A stretch of 64,000 nt of DNA from Mucilaginibacter gossypiicola (GCF_900110105.1 NZ_FOCL01000002.1:637620-701619); one strand, 5' to 3'. Shown: positions 18,055 to 27,713, counted from the stretch's first letter. Made by a program: numbers and translations. Notes: a model not told the origin generated them from the sequence alone.

Positions 18055-18850
18055 AAATTTGTTGTACCAGGGGATTGAACGACAATTTTATCTGGCAACC
18101 CTTACCAGGCGAGCTGGTAATAATTACGTCTGCGCCTACTAAAGCTGCCCTGTTTTCAATGTTCCGCAATCCCGAACCGCCCTTATTATCAACCTTTTCG
18201 GCATTGAAACCAGCACCATCATCTTCGATGAGCAAATTAAACATTTGTGCAGTATAATACAAACCGATTTTAAGGTTAGCCGCTTTAGCGTATTTTAAAG
18301 TATTATTTACGGCCTCCTGGAAGATCCGGAATATCACCAGCTCGCGCTGTTCGCCCAAACTGTACACATCTCCCTCAACCTCAAAAGCAACATTAATAAT
18401 ACCGCTTCGGGTTAACCGATCGGTTTCGGTTTCAAGGGTTTTTATAAGTCCGTACGAACTGATATGCTCAAAGCTCATGCTTTTTGAAAGGTTTCTCAGA
18501 TCATTGATGGTTTGAGAAACAAGTTCGCGGTTTTCATTTACCCGCGCCTTTTTTTCGTCGTCGAGACTATTGTTCAGTAAGCCCAGGTTCAATTTTACAA
18601 ATGACAATACCTGTGTAATATTATCGTGGATTTCGCGGCTTATATCATTGAGTGTTTGCTCCTGGATCTCTATCTGGGTTTTAAGCATTTCCTGCTTAAA
18701 TGAAGCTTTCAGATTTTCGCGCTCAAGCAGGTTTTTATTTTGCTTCTTTTGATACATCAGCATAAAGCCAATGATAAATACGCCAAGTAATAGCATAAGT
18801 GCAGAACCTGCTATTATAACGAGGATAACCTGTTCTTCCTGAAAAAGCAT
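18020..18850 (-). CDS. NarX-type sensor histidine kinase
   Basis: A 276-residue kinase with one N-terminal membrane helix (about 8-33) and no separate sensor domain. The HisKA_3 dimerisation helix carries the phosphoacceptor His75 in ISREIHDNITQVL. The ATPase domain shows EAVNNTLKYA, EDDGAGFN and GSGLRNIENRA. It overlaps the response regulator by 35 bases and the upstream membrane protein by 37 bases. With no input domain of its own, it probably takes its signal from the co-encoded membrane protein. Confidence 0.93.
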   Translation of the reverse strand: MLFQEEQVILVIIAGSALMLLLGVFIIGFMLMYQKKQNKNLLERENLKASFKQEMLKTQIEIQEQTLNDISREIHDNITQVLSFVKLNLGLLNNSLDDEKKARVNENRELVSQTINDLRNLSKSMSFEHISSYGLIKTLETETDRLTRSGIINVAFEVEGDVYSLGEQRELVIFRIFQEAVNNTLKYAKAANLKIGLYYTAQMFNLLIEDDGAGFNAEKVDNKGGSGLRNIENRAALVGADVIITSSPGKGCQIKLSFNPLVQQIYAKGTHSNSLS

Positions 18851-19470
18851 ATAAAGGCTAAAGAAAATAAGAAATTCAGTGCAAAAGTTGTTAGGTTAAG
18901 CAGTGTCGCCGCTATCAGATAAAAATGATAATTATTTCGATAAACCATATAGCTGAAACATGCATAAAAAAACGTCGTGGATAAATAATAAAAAAATATA
19001 CCAGTTAACGCCAGAAACGGAGGATGGGTAATCAGCTCAATATATTCGTCGCTATCATTATTCAATAGGCGATAATAATAATTGCAGATCATCCATATCA
19101 AAAACAAATCTTGTATTACTGTAGCAATAGTAGCTCTTTTAAATACCCCTTGTATTAACAAGATATCAGCTATTGATAGTAGTATAACAACACCCGCAGC
19201 AATATAAATCCTTTTACGTCTTTTCAAACGTTCATCAAACGACTGGATAAACTTTGTAAAAAACGCGAAAAGAATAATATCTTCAATATTGTTGCACCAG
19301 GCATTTGATTGATGAAGATTTAGCCAGTTAAAGATGTTCACGAAATCATAAACAAGGATAAAGCTTAGCACAGGCAGCAAAGCCTTAAAATTCCTGTCGA
19401 GCGACCGGTATGTAAAAAGGCAGCATACAAACGCTACCACATCCATTACAAAATAAAAACTCTCCAGCAT
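18814..19470 (-). CDS. Seven-helix-like membrane protein, probable sensor partner
   Basis: A 218-residue integral membrane protein with about six or seven helices and short loops, rich in Phe and Tyr. I do not recognise a family name. Its 3' end overlaps the histidine kinase start by 37 bases, and the kinase itself lacks a sensory domain, so the simplest reading is that this protein senses a membrane or small-molecule signal and passes it to the kinase. Loss of this gene should make the kinase unresponsive if that is right. The three overlapping genes form one operon. Confidence 0.75.
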   Translation of the reverse strand: MLESFYFVMDVVAFVCCLFTYRSLDRNFKALLPVLSFILVYDFVNIFNWLNLHQSNAWCNNIEDIILFAFFTKFIQSFDERLKRRKRIYIAAGVVILLSIADILLIQGVFKRATIATVIQDLFLIWMICNYYYRLLNNDSDEYIELITHPPFLALTGIFFYYLSTTFFYACFSYMVYRNNYHFYLIAATLLNLTTFALNFLFSLAFICFFRKNRLSSL

Positions 19471-19523
19471 GAATGCTAAAATAGCACATCTATTTCAGCA
19501 TTCATGTAAAAGGATAATTTATT

Positions 19524-19895
19524 CTACGCTTTACACATTGGCGGACATTCTTTTCCTGTGCCCACAGCTGCAAGCCCATCTACAGAGAGATTTGCAACCA
19601 AATCGCTTTGTATAGCGTCTATGTGCTCATCTACTCCTGCTCCTGCAACGGTAGGAACAATAGCAACCGAAGTTTGGTGAGGTGCGTTGCCGTGATTGGC
19701 ATCGTGAACGCCAAAATGCAACCTTACACCAGTTGCTTCAGGGGGCAAAGCTTCAACAAACTTTTTCAGCTTATCAATTGCAATCCAGGTTGATTCCGTG
19801 TCGTTAACTTCATGATGCTTGTCAATAATTGCCTTACGGGTTTCTTTGTAACGGGCTACCATTTCCCGGGCTGTTTTTAAATCAATAGGATCCAT
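19524..19895 (-). CDS. Conserved hypothetical protein with C-terminal CPPMC motif
   Basis: A 123-residue soluble protein of unknown function. The first half is helical (LKTAREMVARYKETRKAI); the second half contains GVRLHFGVHDANH, with two histidines, and it ends KECPPMCKA. The CPPMC ending and the histidines could bind a metal or iron-sulfur cluster, but nothing else supports that. Similar small proteins are frequent in Bacteroidota and sometimes accompany sensor operons. Here it lies 53 bases upstream of the membrane protein-kinase operon on the same strand. Confidence 0.65.
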   Translation of the reverse strand: MDPIDLKTAREMVARYKETRKAIIDKHHEVNDTESTWIAIDKLKKFVEALPPEATGVRLHFGVHDANHGNAPHQTSVAIVPTVAGAGVDEHIDAIQSDLVANLSVDGLAAVGTGKECPPMCKA

Positions 19896-20045
19896 ATAAT
19901 TTAGGGTGTCTTTAAATCAGGCCTAATCTAACTAATTATAATAAAACAACCTACCCGTTATTTCACGGTATTATATCCCGTTTAAACACCCAAAAACCAA
20001 TTATCAACCTGCAACACAATACGTCATTTTATATGTTAAAAAGCC
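19896..20045. other. Divergent spacer with no clear elements
   Basis: A 150-base AT-rich stretch between the CPPMC protein gene and the metallophosphoesterase gene. A CCTAATC/GATTAG-like partial repeat is present, but no promoter, terminator or RNA that I can support. Confidence 0.4.
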
Positions 20046-21131
20046 ATGCGTAAGTTTCTGCAAAAGCTACTAACTAAACCTGTTGCCCGCCTTGCTGATA
20101 AGCTCTCGTCGAGGCCGGACAAGAAAAGGGTAAACAGGTCATTGAACCGTTTATACAAAAGCCTGCTTACAGGCTCGGGCAAAAAAGGCCTTATAGTACC
20201 CTTTGATGCAGAAAAAGATAAATTCATTATCCTGTCCGATCAGCATAAAGGCGCGCGGGATGATATGGATATCTTCGCACTCGCAGAAAGAAATTACCTT
20301 ACGGCGCTTGATTACTATCATGAACAACAGTTCTTCTATATTAACCTCGGCGATAGCGAAGAGCTTTGGGAAAATCTGTTCATTACCATAAAAAAGCACA
20401 ACAAAACCACCTTTAAAAGCGAAAAGCGGTTCATACAACGCAAAGCTTTTATGAAAATTTTCGGCAATCATGACCTTTATTGGGACAACGATCCCTTAGC
20501 GGCGGTAGGCTTAAAGCAAATCTATGATGAAGCAGTCAAGATTTACGAAGGGGCCGTTTTACAAACTCAAATCAATGGCAAACCTTTAAATATTTTCATG
20601 ACGCACGGCCACCAGGGCGATCTGCAAAGCGATGGCAACTGGTTCAGCAAGTGGTTTGTATCCGATATTTGGGCGCCTTTCCAGGCTTATCTTAAAATTA
20701 ATCCCAATACCCCGGCAAATAATGATCTGCTCAAAACAGACCACAACCGTATTATGTATGAATGGAGCCAGAGGCAAAAAAACACATTGCTTATAACCGG
20801 ACACACCCATCAACCGGTATTCAGATCACTTACCCACCTCGAAAGGTTATATAACGATATTGCTAAAGCAAGAAAATCAGGAGACGATAAACTGGCCGAT
20901 GAACTAAACAAACAAATTGTAAACAGGCAGATAAAAGGTGATATCGTTCCTGATTTCAGCACATGCGATCCAAGCTATTTTAACAGCGGTTGTTGTTGCT
21001 ATGATGACGGCGATATAACAGGCATTGAAATTGCCGATGGCCAAATCCGGTTAATTAAATGGGAATACAACGCACAGAATCAAAGTGAAAGGATAATACT
21101 GGAGGAGTGCAGACTGGAAGAATTATTTTGA
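20046..21131 (+). CDS. Calcineurin-like metallophosphoesterase
   Basis: A 361-residue phosphoesterase. The dimetal site motifs are in order: FIILSDQHKGARDD (Asp and His), INLGDSEELWE (the GD motif), FGNHDLY (GNHD), THGHQGD and TGHTHQP near the end. The N-terminal 50 residues are basic and may contact membrane or nucleic acid. The substrate is unknown; relatives act on UDP-diacylglucosamine, cyclic nucleotides or diadenosine polyphosphates. The start ATG has no ribosome-binding site, as is normal here. The gene stands alone; a short AAGAATCAAG repeat spacer follows. Confidence 0.88.
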   Translation: MRKFLQKLLTKPVARLADKLSSRPDKKRVNRSLNRLYKSLLTGSGKKGLIVPFDAEKDKFIILSDQHKGARDDMDIFALAERNYLTALDYYHEQQFFYINLGDSEELWENLFITIKKHNKTTFKSEKRFIQRKAFMKIFGNHDLYWDNDPLAAVGLKQIYDEAVKIYEGAVLQTQINGKPLNIFMTHGHQGDLQSDGNWFSKWFVSDIWAPFQAYLKINPNTPANNDLLKTDHNRIMYEWSQRQKNTLLITGHTHQPVFRSLTHLERLYNDIAKARKSGDDKLADELNKQIVNRQIKGDIVPDFSTCDPSYFNSGCCCYDDGDITGIEIADGQIRLIKWEYNAQNQSERIILEECRLEELF

Positions 21132-21200
21132 GGGGAGAGGCCAAGGCGACAGATAAAAGAATCAAGACGAAAGAATCAAGATAATCCTTAAATCCTAAAA
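21132..21200. repeat. AAGAATCAAGA-type degenerate short-word repeat
   Basis: A purine-rich stretch (GATAAAAGAATCAAGACG, AAAGAATCAAGATAATCC) in the spacer between convergent genes. The same words occur at 33813-33912, 41651-41698 and 42820-42990. Confidence 0.55.
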
Positions 21201-21224
21201 ATCATGGTTCAAAAAAATCAGCGG

Positions 21225-21863
21225 TCAGCCTTCCAGCATAAAAACAAAAAGCTCTTTAGGCCCATGAGCGCCTAAAACCAGTGTTTTTTCAATATCGGCG
21301 GTACGGCTTGGCCCGGTTACGGTGCTGATCATGGATGGCAATTGATTACCATATTTAGCTTTAATAAGTTTAAAACCATCTTTCAGGTCCATTACCATTT
21401 GGGATGTATAGGCAAGTACAATATGAACCGATGGGTAAATGCTTAACCTCCTGCCCGCCATATTACCGTTAGAGAGCAAAATACTGCCATTACGGGCAAT
21501 CAAAGCCTCACACAGGGTAAAACCAACTTCGGCTTGTTCAAAGTCTTTATCGGTTTCGTAGTGCGGATATTCAAACTGGTTTAATATGTCCTGTAGCTTA
21601 GGTTCCCAGCAGTATATTTTGTGCCATTTACGTTCTTCGGCAAGGGTGAGCAGGTTTTCAATAAACTGCAGTTCATCTTCACAAAAAACAAACTGGCCGG
21701 CCACATTCGTAAACTGCTCTGCAAAGATAACCTCTGGCATATCTTCGGCAGGCGGGTAAAGGGGCAGGTCTTCCAGTTGAGGGTATGGGTTATCCCTTTT
21801 CTCCAAAAGCGCTTTCCTGATTTTTTTAAGCAGTTTTTCTTTTGATGTAGTGATATCCCTCAT
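21225..21863 (-). CDS. LutC/YkgG-family lactate utilisation protein (LUD domain)
   Basis: A 212-residue LUD-domain protein. The C-terminal signature STVTGPSRTADIEKTLVLGAHGP is diagnostic of LutC. LutC works with LutA and LutB in the iron-sulfur lactate oxidation complex, but neither partner is next to it here. It starts after a terminator that ends the ftsH transcript, so it is probably expressed separately or by read-through. The first 20 residues are charged and helical. Family placement is firm, but lactate oxidation as its role here is only inferred. Confidence 0.88.
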   Translation of the reverse strand: MRDITTSKEKLLKKIRKALLEKRDNPYPQLEDLPLYPPAEDMPEVIFAEQFTNVAGQFVFCEDELQFIENLLTLAEERKWHKIYCWEPKLQDILNQFEYPHYETDKDFEQAEVGFTLCEALIARNGSILLSNGNMAGRRLSIYPSVHIVLAYTSQMVMDLKDGFKLIKAKYGNQLPSMISTVTGPSRTADIEKTLVLGAHGPKELFVFMLEG

Positions 21864-21875
21864 GGCTAAAAAAGA

Positions 21876-21902
21876 AAAGCCACCAGCTTTGCCGGTGGCT
21901 TT
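21876..21902 (-). terminator. Terminator of the ftsH transcript
   Basis: A perfect 9-base stem, AAAGCCACC with GGTGGCTTT, around a 9-base loop. On the minus strand it is followed by TTCTTTTTT. It lies between the ftsH stop and the lutC start. Confidence 0.85.
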
Positions 21903-21919
21903 GTATTATATTTTAAAAA

Positions 21920-24049
21920 TTAAAGTTTCGGATCTTCGCTGTCTATTCTTGAAAGTTCAGGATTAGTCAGCGTGTCTGGAATAGCGTTGTTATCCACATC
22001 CGGGTTTAACGCAGCTTCTCCGTTTACAAACTTGTCATAAGTTGTACGTTCATCAAACGGACGTTTGCCTAATATCTCTTCCAAATCACTCTGGAACAAT
22101 ACTTCTTTCTCCAACAATTTTTGAGCTATCTTTTCAAGGCCATCACGTTTCAGATTAAGCAGGTCTTTGGTTTTTTGATAAACCACATCAACCAGCTTAC
22201 GTACTTCGTTATCTATCATTTCGGCTGTAGTATCTGAGTATGGTTTGTTAAACTGGTACTCGCCCTGCGGATCATAGAATGATACATTACCAACACTGTC
22301 ATTCATACCATAAATTTTGGTCATGGCATAGGCAAGTTTGGTAATGCGCTCCAAATCGCTCAATGCACCGGTAGAGATTTTACCGAAAACGATATCTTCA
22401 GCAACACGACCACCCATTGATACACTCATTTCATCAAGCAATTGCTCGGTGGTATACAAAAACTGCTCTTTTGGCAGATATTGGGCATAACCTAAGGCAG
22501 CAACACCACGGGGAACGATAGATACCTTAACCAATGGGTCGGCATGTTCCAGGAACCAGCCTGCAATAGCGTGACCAGCTTCGTGGTAAGCAACAATGCG
22601 TTTTTCTTCGGGAGAGATGATCTTGTTCTTTTTCTCCAAACCACCGATAACGCGGTCGATAGCATCCTGGAAATCGGTCATATCAACCGACTCTTTATTT
22701 TTACGGGCGGCAATCAGCGCGGCCTCGTTACAAACGTTAGCAATTTCGGCACCTGCAAAGCCAGGAGTTTGGGCTGATAATTTTTTGGCATCAACACCAT
22801 CAGATAATTTAATTGGTTTCAGGTGAACTTTAAAGATCTGCTCACGGCCAATCAAATCCGGTTTATCGATTGATACCTGCCTGTCGAAACGTCCCGGACG
22901 CAACAATGCTGAATCCAGTACATCAGGGCGGTTGGTAGCAGCTAAGATGATGATACCTGAATCGGTACCAAAACCATCCATCTCAACCAACAACTGGTTC
23001 AGGGTGTTTTCGCGCTCATCATTACCACCTACAATATTGTTTTTACCACGGGCACGACCGATAGCATCAATCTCATCGATAAAGATGATACAAGGTGCTT
23101 TGTCTTTTGCCTGGCGGAACAAGTCACGTACACGTGATGCACCTACACCAACAAACATCTCCACAAAGTCCGAACCCGAAAGTGAGAAGAAAGGCACCTG
23201 CGCTTCACCAGCCACAGCTTTGGCAAGCAAAGTTTTACCAGTACCCGGCGAACCTACAAGCAGTGCACCTTTTGGGATTTTACCTCCCAGGTTGGTATAT
23301 TTTTTAGGATTTTTAAGAAAATCCACGATCTCCATTACCTCTTGTTTAGCCTCTTCCAAACCGGCAACATCATTAAATGTAACTGTTACCTGGGCTTCTT
23401 TATCAAACAGGGTAGCTTTTGATTTACCAATGTTAAAGATCTGGCCGCCCGGACCACCGCCCGAACCACCGCTCATCCTGCGCATAATAAAGATCCACAC
23501 ACCGGCAAACAATATTACCATGATAACACCTTGTACCAACCAGTTTGATAACAAGCTTTCATGGCCCTGCTCAAATTGCAGCGAAACCTTTTGATCATCC
23601 GGTACATCTTTCTGAGCATCAGCGATTGACTTTTTCAGGCTTTCATAAGAAGCATCAGTAAAAGTAAACTGTGGACCGCTGTTAGGATTAGTATTGAAAA
23701 AGCTTTTTTCTTTTGAGATGTTGTTAGCAAAATAAGGTTTTGACAAACTTTGCTGTTTAATATAAACATCGGCCATTACCAGATCGCCGTTTTTGTAAGC
23801 TACAATTTTCTGAACATCATTTGTGCGCAGCATGTTGGCCTCAAACTCCTGGAAAGTAACCGCTTTACCTGATCCGCCGTTCAATAAAGCCGGGATCAAT
23901 AAAAAAGCCAGGATAACAATACCATATAACCACATGATATTGAACTTTGGAGGTTTTGGTGAGGGCTTCTTGTTCACAATTTTACGGATAGGTCTTGGAT
24001 TTTCTGATTTAGAATCTTTAATATCTTTCATTTCTTTTAACGAGCTCAA
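21920..24049 (-). CDS. ftsH: ATP-dependent zinc metalloprotease FtsH
   Basis: A 709-residue membrane-anchored AAA protease that degrades unassembled membrane proteins and regulators. Two membrane helices lie at about 38-56 and 170-190, flanking a periplasmic domain longer than that of E. coli FtsH. Walker A is GSPGTGKT (266-273), Walker [12 protein letters not shown] (320-331), the second region of homology ends in RPGRFDRQ, and the zinc site is HEAGH (489-493). It sits between rsfS (72 bases upstream, same strand) and a terminator. The Lys/Pro-rich N-terminal 35 residues are cytoplasmic. Identification is secure. Confidence 0.97.
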   Translation of the reverse strand: MSSLKEMKDIKDSKSENPRPIRKIVNKKPSPKPPKFNIMWLYGIVILAFLLIPALLNGGSGKAVTFQEFEANMLRTNDVQKIVAYKNGDLVMADVYIKQQSLSKPYFANNISKEKSFFNTNPNSGPQFTFTDASYESLKKSIADAQKDVPDDQKVSLQFEQGHESLLSNWLVQGVIMVILFAGVWIFIMRRMSGGSGGGPGGQIFNIGKSKATLFDKEAQVTVTFNDVAGLEEAKQEVMEIVDFLKNPKKYTNLGGKIPKGALLVGSPGTGKTLLAKAVAGEAQVPFFSLSGSDFVEMFVGVGASRVRDLFRQAKDKAPCIIFIDEIDAIGRARGKNNIVGGNDERENTLNQLLVEMDGFGTDSGIIILAATNRPDVLDSALLRPGRFDRQVSIDKPDLIGREQIFKVHLKPIKLSDGVDAKKLSAQTPGFAGAEIANVCNEAALIAARKNKESVDMTDFQDAIDRVIGGLEKKNKIISPEEKRIVAYHEAGHAIAGWFLEHADPLVKVSIVPRGVAALGYAQYLPKEQFLYTTEQLLDEMSVSMGGRVAEDIVFGKISTGALSDLERITKLAYAMTKIYGMNDSVGNVSFYDPQGEYQFNKPYSDTTAEMIDNEVRKLVDVVYQKTKDLLNLKRDGLEKIAQKLLEKEVLFQSDLEEILGKRPFDERTTYDKFVNGEAALNPDVDNNAIPDTLTNPELSRIDSEDPKL

Positions 24050-24121
24050 ACTTACAATCTATAATTTAAATTTTACGCGGTAACAGTAAGACTATGCGTT
24101 GAGCCTTTTTGTGACGGATGT

Positions 24122-24499
24122 TTATGCACTTTTATAATATTTAATATCTGCATCGCCCCACAAATCTTCCACACCATAAAACTCACGTTTATCGGTCCTG
24201 AACACATGGACTACAACATCCACGTAATCAAGCAGTATCCACTCGCCATGCTCAATTCCCTCTTTGCGCCAGGGTTCGGCTTGGGTGGCTTTGAAAATTT
24301 CATCCTCAATGCTATTTGCTATAGCTTTTACCTGTGTCGACGAATCAGCATGACAGATCACAAAATAATCTGCTACTGAACTGAATATATTACGGAGGTC
24401 TAACCTTATAATATCATTGCCTTTTTTTTCCTGGATACCATGTATTGCCAGCTCTGAAATATAGGCAGATTCACTTAACACTTTGTTTTTTACCATCAA
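24122..24499 (-). CDS. rsfS: Ribosomal silencing factor RsfS
   Basis: A 125-residue RsfS/Iojap protein that binds ribosomal protein L14 and blocks subunit joining in stationary phase or starvation. The family core is visible: DYFVICHADSSTQVKAIANSIEDEI, then GEWILLDYVDVVVHVF and REFYGVEDLWGDA, which is nearly invariant. It lies on the minus strand, diverging from birA with a 44-base spacer, and upstream of ftsH with a 72-base gap, an order repeatedly found in Bacteroidota. Either of two adjacent ATG codons could start it. Confidence 0.95.
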   Translation of the reverse strand: MMVKNKVLSESAYISELAIHGIQEKKGNDIIRLDLRNIFSSVADYFVICHADSSTQVKAIANSIEDEIFKATQAEPWRKEGIEHGEWILLDYVDVVVHVFRTDKREFYGVEDLWGDADIKYYKSA

Positions 24500-24543
24500 A
24501 AAGAATTAGTTTTGAACGTTTTTGAGTATAAAATTATTACACT

Positions 24544-25317
24544 TTGCAAAATAACATATTTTCAGGATTATTTGTTGGTCAAAATTTAGTAACAATTAAA
24601 CAAGTTGACTCAACAAATAGTTTTCTTAAAAATCTACTGTCAAATTCCAAGCCAGTACCCGAAGGTACGGTCATTATGGCAGAAGAGCAATACGCTGGCC
24701 GTGGCCAGCAGCAAAATACCTGGCATAGCGAACCCGGAAAAAACCTTACTTTCAGTATTTTATTAAAGCCGCATTTTTTACCCATTGATGCGCAGTTTGA
24801 TTTGAACCGCGCAGTAAGTTTAGGGGTTTATGATGCACTGCAGCCCATCCTGGGAAATCAGTTAAAAATTAAATGGCCCAATGATATTTATTATGCCGAC
24901 AGGAAACTTGGCGGCATGCTCATTGAAAACACCATACAGGGCACCCAGCTCAAAGACTCGGTTATTGGCATAGGATTAAACATAAATCAGGAAAATTTCC
25001 CGTCCGGTGCCTTAAATGCCACCTCTGTCAAACAAATCTTACAAAAGGATTATGATTTAACACGCTTATTATCGGAAATTTGCAAACAGCTTGAAGTATA
25101 CTATCTGAAACTGAAAGCTGGGCAAATTGATTTTGTAAGGAATACTTACTTAAGCCGATTGTATTGGTTAAACGAGGTTAAAAGTTTTGAGTCAAATGGC
25201 AGTGTATTCAATGGCATTGTAAAAAATGTACTGCCAAACGGCCTGCTGGTTATTGAAGATACTAACGGGCAGCAAATGGAGTTTAACCTCAAAGAATTGA
25301 AATTTTTAAATAAATAA
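24544..25317 (+). CDS. birA: Biotin--[acetyl-CoA-carboxylase] ligase
   Basis: A 257-residue monofunctional biotin protein ligase; the DNA-binding domain of E. coli BirA is absent. It forms biotinyl-5'-AMP and transfers biotin to the carboxyl carrier protein of acetyl-CoA carboxylase. Motifs are AGRGQQQNTW (GRG at 52-54), KWPND (110-114) and Lys121 in RKLGG; the last 45 residues form the SH3-like C-terminal domain. The start is a TTG at 24544, with no in-frame ATG nearby, and MQNNIFSGLFVGQNL agrees with the usual beginning. It is followed 16 bases later by the DsbD-alpha gene on the same strand. Confidence 0.93.
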   Translation: MQNNIFSGLFVGQNLVTIKQVDSTNSFLKNLLSNSKPVPEGTVIMAEEQYAGRGQQQNTWHSEPGKNLTFSILLKPHFLPIDAQFDLNRAVSLGVYDALQPILGNQLKIKWPNDIYYADRKLGGMLIENTIQGTQLKDSVIGIGLNINQENFPSGALNATSVKQILQKDYDLTRLLSEICKQLEVYYLKLKAGQIDFVRNTYLSRLYWLNEVKSFESNGSVFNGIVKNVLPNGLLVIEDTNGQQMEFNLKELKFLNK

Positions 25318-25333
25318 TAACTATAAAAAACAA

Positions 25334-25786
25334 ATGAAGAAACTATTGGTATTGGTAACCGCGCTCATCATCAGCGTTGGCGCTTACGCTCAGATCGAAT
25401 CGCCGGTGAGGTGGTCATACGCGGCAAAAAAGGTAAATGACAAAGAAGCTGTGGTATTTTTAAAGGCAACCATACAAAACGGCTGGCACATTTATTCACA
25501 AACCGTAAAAGATGGCGGCCCAATAAAAACTTCATTTGATTTCACTCCTTCTAAATTATATGCCGCTGTTGGCAAAACTACCGAGCCTACACCGGTAACC
25601 AAATACGAAAAATCATTCAGCATGAATGTAAGCTATTTTGAAAAAGAAGTTGTTTTCAGCCAAAAAATCAGTTTAAAATCGCCAAAAGCAACAGCCGTTA
25701 CAGGTAAACTAACCTACATGACCTGTAACGACATGAAATGCCTGCCACCGGAAGATGTTGATTTCACTATCCCTTTAGGTAAATAA
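25334..25786 (+). CDS. Stand-alone DsbD alpha-type domain protein
   Basis: A 150-residue exported protein with signal peptide MKKLLVLVTALIISVGAYAQ. The mature part is the immunoglobulin-like N-terminal domain of DsbD (Pfam DsbC class): FLKATIQNGWHIYSQTVKDGG, FTPSK, and the C-terminal YMTCNDMKCLPPEDVDF, where the Cys pair CNDMKC is the reducible site. In E. coli this is the alpha domain of one DsbD polypeptide; here it is a separate gene, 23 bases upstream of the gene for the beta and gamma domains. It should pass electrons to periplasmic substrates. Confidence 0.9.
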   Translation: MKKLLVLVTALIISVGAYAQIESPVRWSYAAKKVNDKEAVVFLKATIQNGWHIYSQTVKDGGPIKTSFDFTPSKLYAAVGKTTEPTPVTKYEKSFSMNVSYFEKEVVFSQKISLKSPKATAVTGKLTYMTCNDMKCLPPEDVDFTIPLGK

Positions 25787-25809
25787 TTCAGCACACCTTA
25801 ATAGTAGTC

Positions 25810-27567
25810 ATGAAATTATTAAATAAAGGTGCTTACCTGCGCGCCGGTCTTATCACATTAATTGCCCTGATCATCCTTAACATAGCCGGAGCAAACCCAG
25901 CCTATGCCGTGCAAAAAAAAGCTGCCGATACTACGGTATCAGCAGCCGATGTTACATTTACTGATATCCCCACTGCTGCTGATAGCTTAGCCATCAGGAA
26001 AAAGCAAGCCGATTCGGTAAAAAAGGCAGAAGCGGCTAAGGTTACTAAAACAAGTGCCAGTGCTTCAAAAACAGCAGAAAAGCCAAAATCACTTTGGCAG
26101 ATCTTTATTGAAGGTTTATTAGGCGGCTTCACCGCGGTAATTTTGCCTTGTATCTATCCATTGCTGCCTTTAACTGTAAGCTTTTTTACCAAAAAAAGTG
26201 GAAGCAAAAGCAAGGCTGTTATGCAATCGCTTATCTACGGTGTATCAATCATCGTAATTTATGTTACGTTAGGCTTGTTGATCTCTATCATTTTTGGATC
26301 AGATGCACTTAATGAACTGGCCACAAACGGCATATTTAATATTTTCTTCTTTTTACTGCTCATTGTATTTGGTATCTCGTTCCTGGGAGCATTTGAAATT
26401 GTGCTGCCAAGCAAACTGGCCAATAAGCTTGATGAAAATTCGGATAAAGGCGGCCTGGCAGGTATATTTTTCATGGCAGCAACCCTCGTTGTTGTTTCTT
26501 TCTCCTGTACAGGGCCTATTATAGGTACATTGCTGGTTGATGCGGCCTCAAAAGGTGACCGTCTTGGCCCGGCAATGGGCATGTTTGGCTTTTCGCTGGC
26601 TTTAGCTTTACCTTTTACCATATTCGCGCTATTCCCTTCGGCACTTAAAACCCTGCCAAAATCAGGCGGATGGCTTAACAGTGTTAAAGTTGTATTGGGT
26701 TTCCTGGAGCTTGCATTTGCACTGAAGTTTTTATCAAATGTAGATTTGGCTTACCACTGGAACTGGTTTGACCGCGAAATATTTTTATCGCTGTGGATAG
26801 CCATTGGTTTGATGATTGGCCTTTACCTGATCGGCAAGATCAAGTTTTCGCACGATAGCGATGTTAAATACTTAACCATCCCACGTACCTTCCTGGCTAT
26901 AATTGTATTTGCGTTTGTTATTTACATGATTCCTGGTTTGTGGGGTGCGCCTTTAAAATCAATTAGCGCGTTTTTACCTCCGGAGGCTACGCAGGATTTT
27001 AACCTTTCCAATATTCCGGACGGTTCAGGATCAGCGGCGGCAAGTCCATCGGCAGCTATACCAGCAAGCATTGGTGAACGTAAATATGCTGCCAACTATA
27101 CCCGTATAAAAACCAAAGGCCTGGATGCATGGTATGATTATGATCAGGCTTTACAGGTTTCAAAGGCTCTTCATAAACCAATACTCATTGACTTTACAGG
27201 TTTTAATTGCGTTAACTGCCGTAAAATGGAAGCCAACGTATGGTCGGATCCGCAGGTGTTTAGCCGCATTAAAAATGATTTTGTGCTGCTACAGCTTGTA
27301 GTCGATGACAAGGCCGAATTACCGGCGGGCGAACAGTTTGTATCCGATTACAGCGGTAAAAAGATCACTACACTTGGCGGCAAATGGAGTAACCTGGAAG
27401 CCCAGCGCTTTAACTCAAATTCGCAGCCATTGTATGTAATGCTTGATGGCGATGGCAATTTGCTTAAAGATGCTTCGGGTGCCGAGATACCAACATCGCC
27501 TGCAAATTATGACATAGCCAGCTACCTTAAATTTTTGGATAGTGGCTTAGCTGCTTACAAAAAATAG
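25810..27567 (+). CDS. dsbD: Thiol:disulfide interchange protein DsbD (beta and gamma domains)
   Basis: A 585-residue membrane protein. After a signal-like segment and an Ala/Lys/Thr-rich linker (to about residue 95) come eight predicted helices of the beta domain, with the redox cysteines Cys114 in LPCIYPLLPL and Cys233 in FSCTGPIIG. The C-terminal gamma thioredoxin domain carries FTGFNCVNCRKME (CVNC near 467). It moves electrons from cytoplasmic thioredoxin across the inner membrane. The alpha domain is the separate upstream gene. The usual CPLLPLT region reads CIYPLLPLT, within family variation. Confidence 0.93.
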   Translation: MKLLNKGAYLRAGLITLIALIILNIAGANPAYAVQKKAADTTVSAADVTFTDIPTAADSLAIRKKQADSVKKAEAAKVTKTSASASKTAEKPKSLWQIFIEGLLGGFTAVILPCIYPLLPLTVSFFTKKSGSKSKAVMQSLIYGVSIIVIYVTLGLLISIIFGSDALNELATNGIFNIFFFLLLIVFGISFLGAFEIVLPSKLANKLDENSDKGGLAGIFFMAATLVVVSFSCTGPIIGTLLVDAASKGDRLGPAMGMFGFSLALALPFTIFALFPSALKTLPKSGGWLNSVKVVLGFLELAFALKFLSNVDLAYHWNWFDREIFLSLWIAIGLMIGLYLIGKIKFSHDSDVKYLTIPRTFLAIIVFAFVIYMIPGLWGAPLKSISAFLPPEATQDFNLSNIPDGSGSAAASPSAAIPASIGERKYAANYTRIKTKGLDAWYDYDQALQVSKALHKPILIDFTGFNCVNCRKMEANVWSDPQVFSRIKNDFVLLQLVVDDKAELPAGEQFVSDYSGKKITTLGGKWSNLEAQRFNSNSQPLYVMLDGDGNLLKDASGAEIPTSPANYDIASYLKFLDSGLAAYKK

Positions 27568-27713
27568 GGATCGGGTTCAAAAAATAAGTGTAAATTCGCG
27601 CAAAATTCAAACTCCGTGCTTTATTGGTTAGGCGCGGCGTTTGAATAACGAACAATATTTACAACCCTAATTAGTTATGAATAGGTTAGCCTGTTTATAA
27701 CCAAAACAAAAAA
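27568..27713. other. Spacer before pfkA
   Basis: A 146-base spacer without a recognised gene, repeat or RNA. TTTATAACC just before the ATG is AT-rich but matches no promoter consensus closely. Confidence 0.4.
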
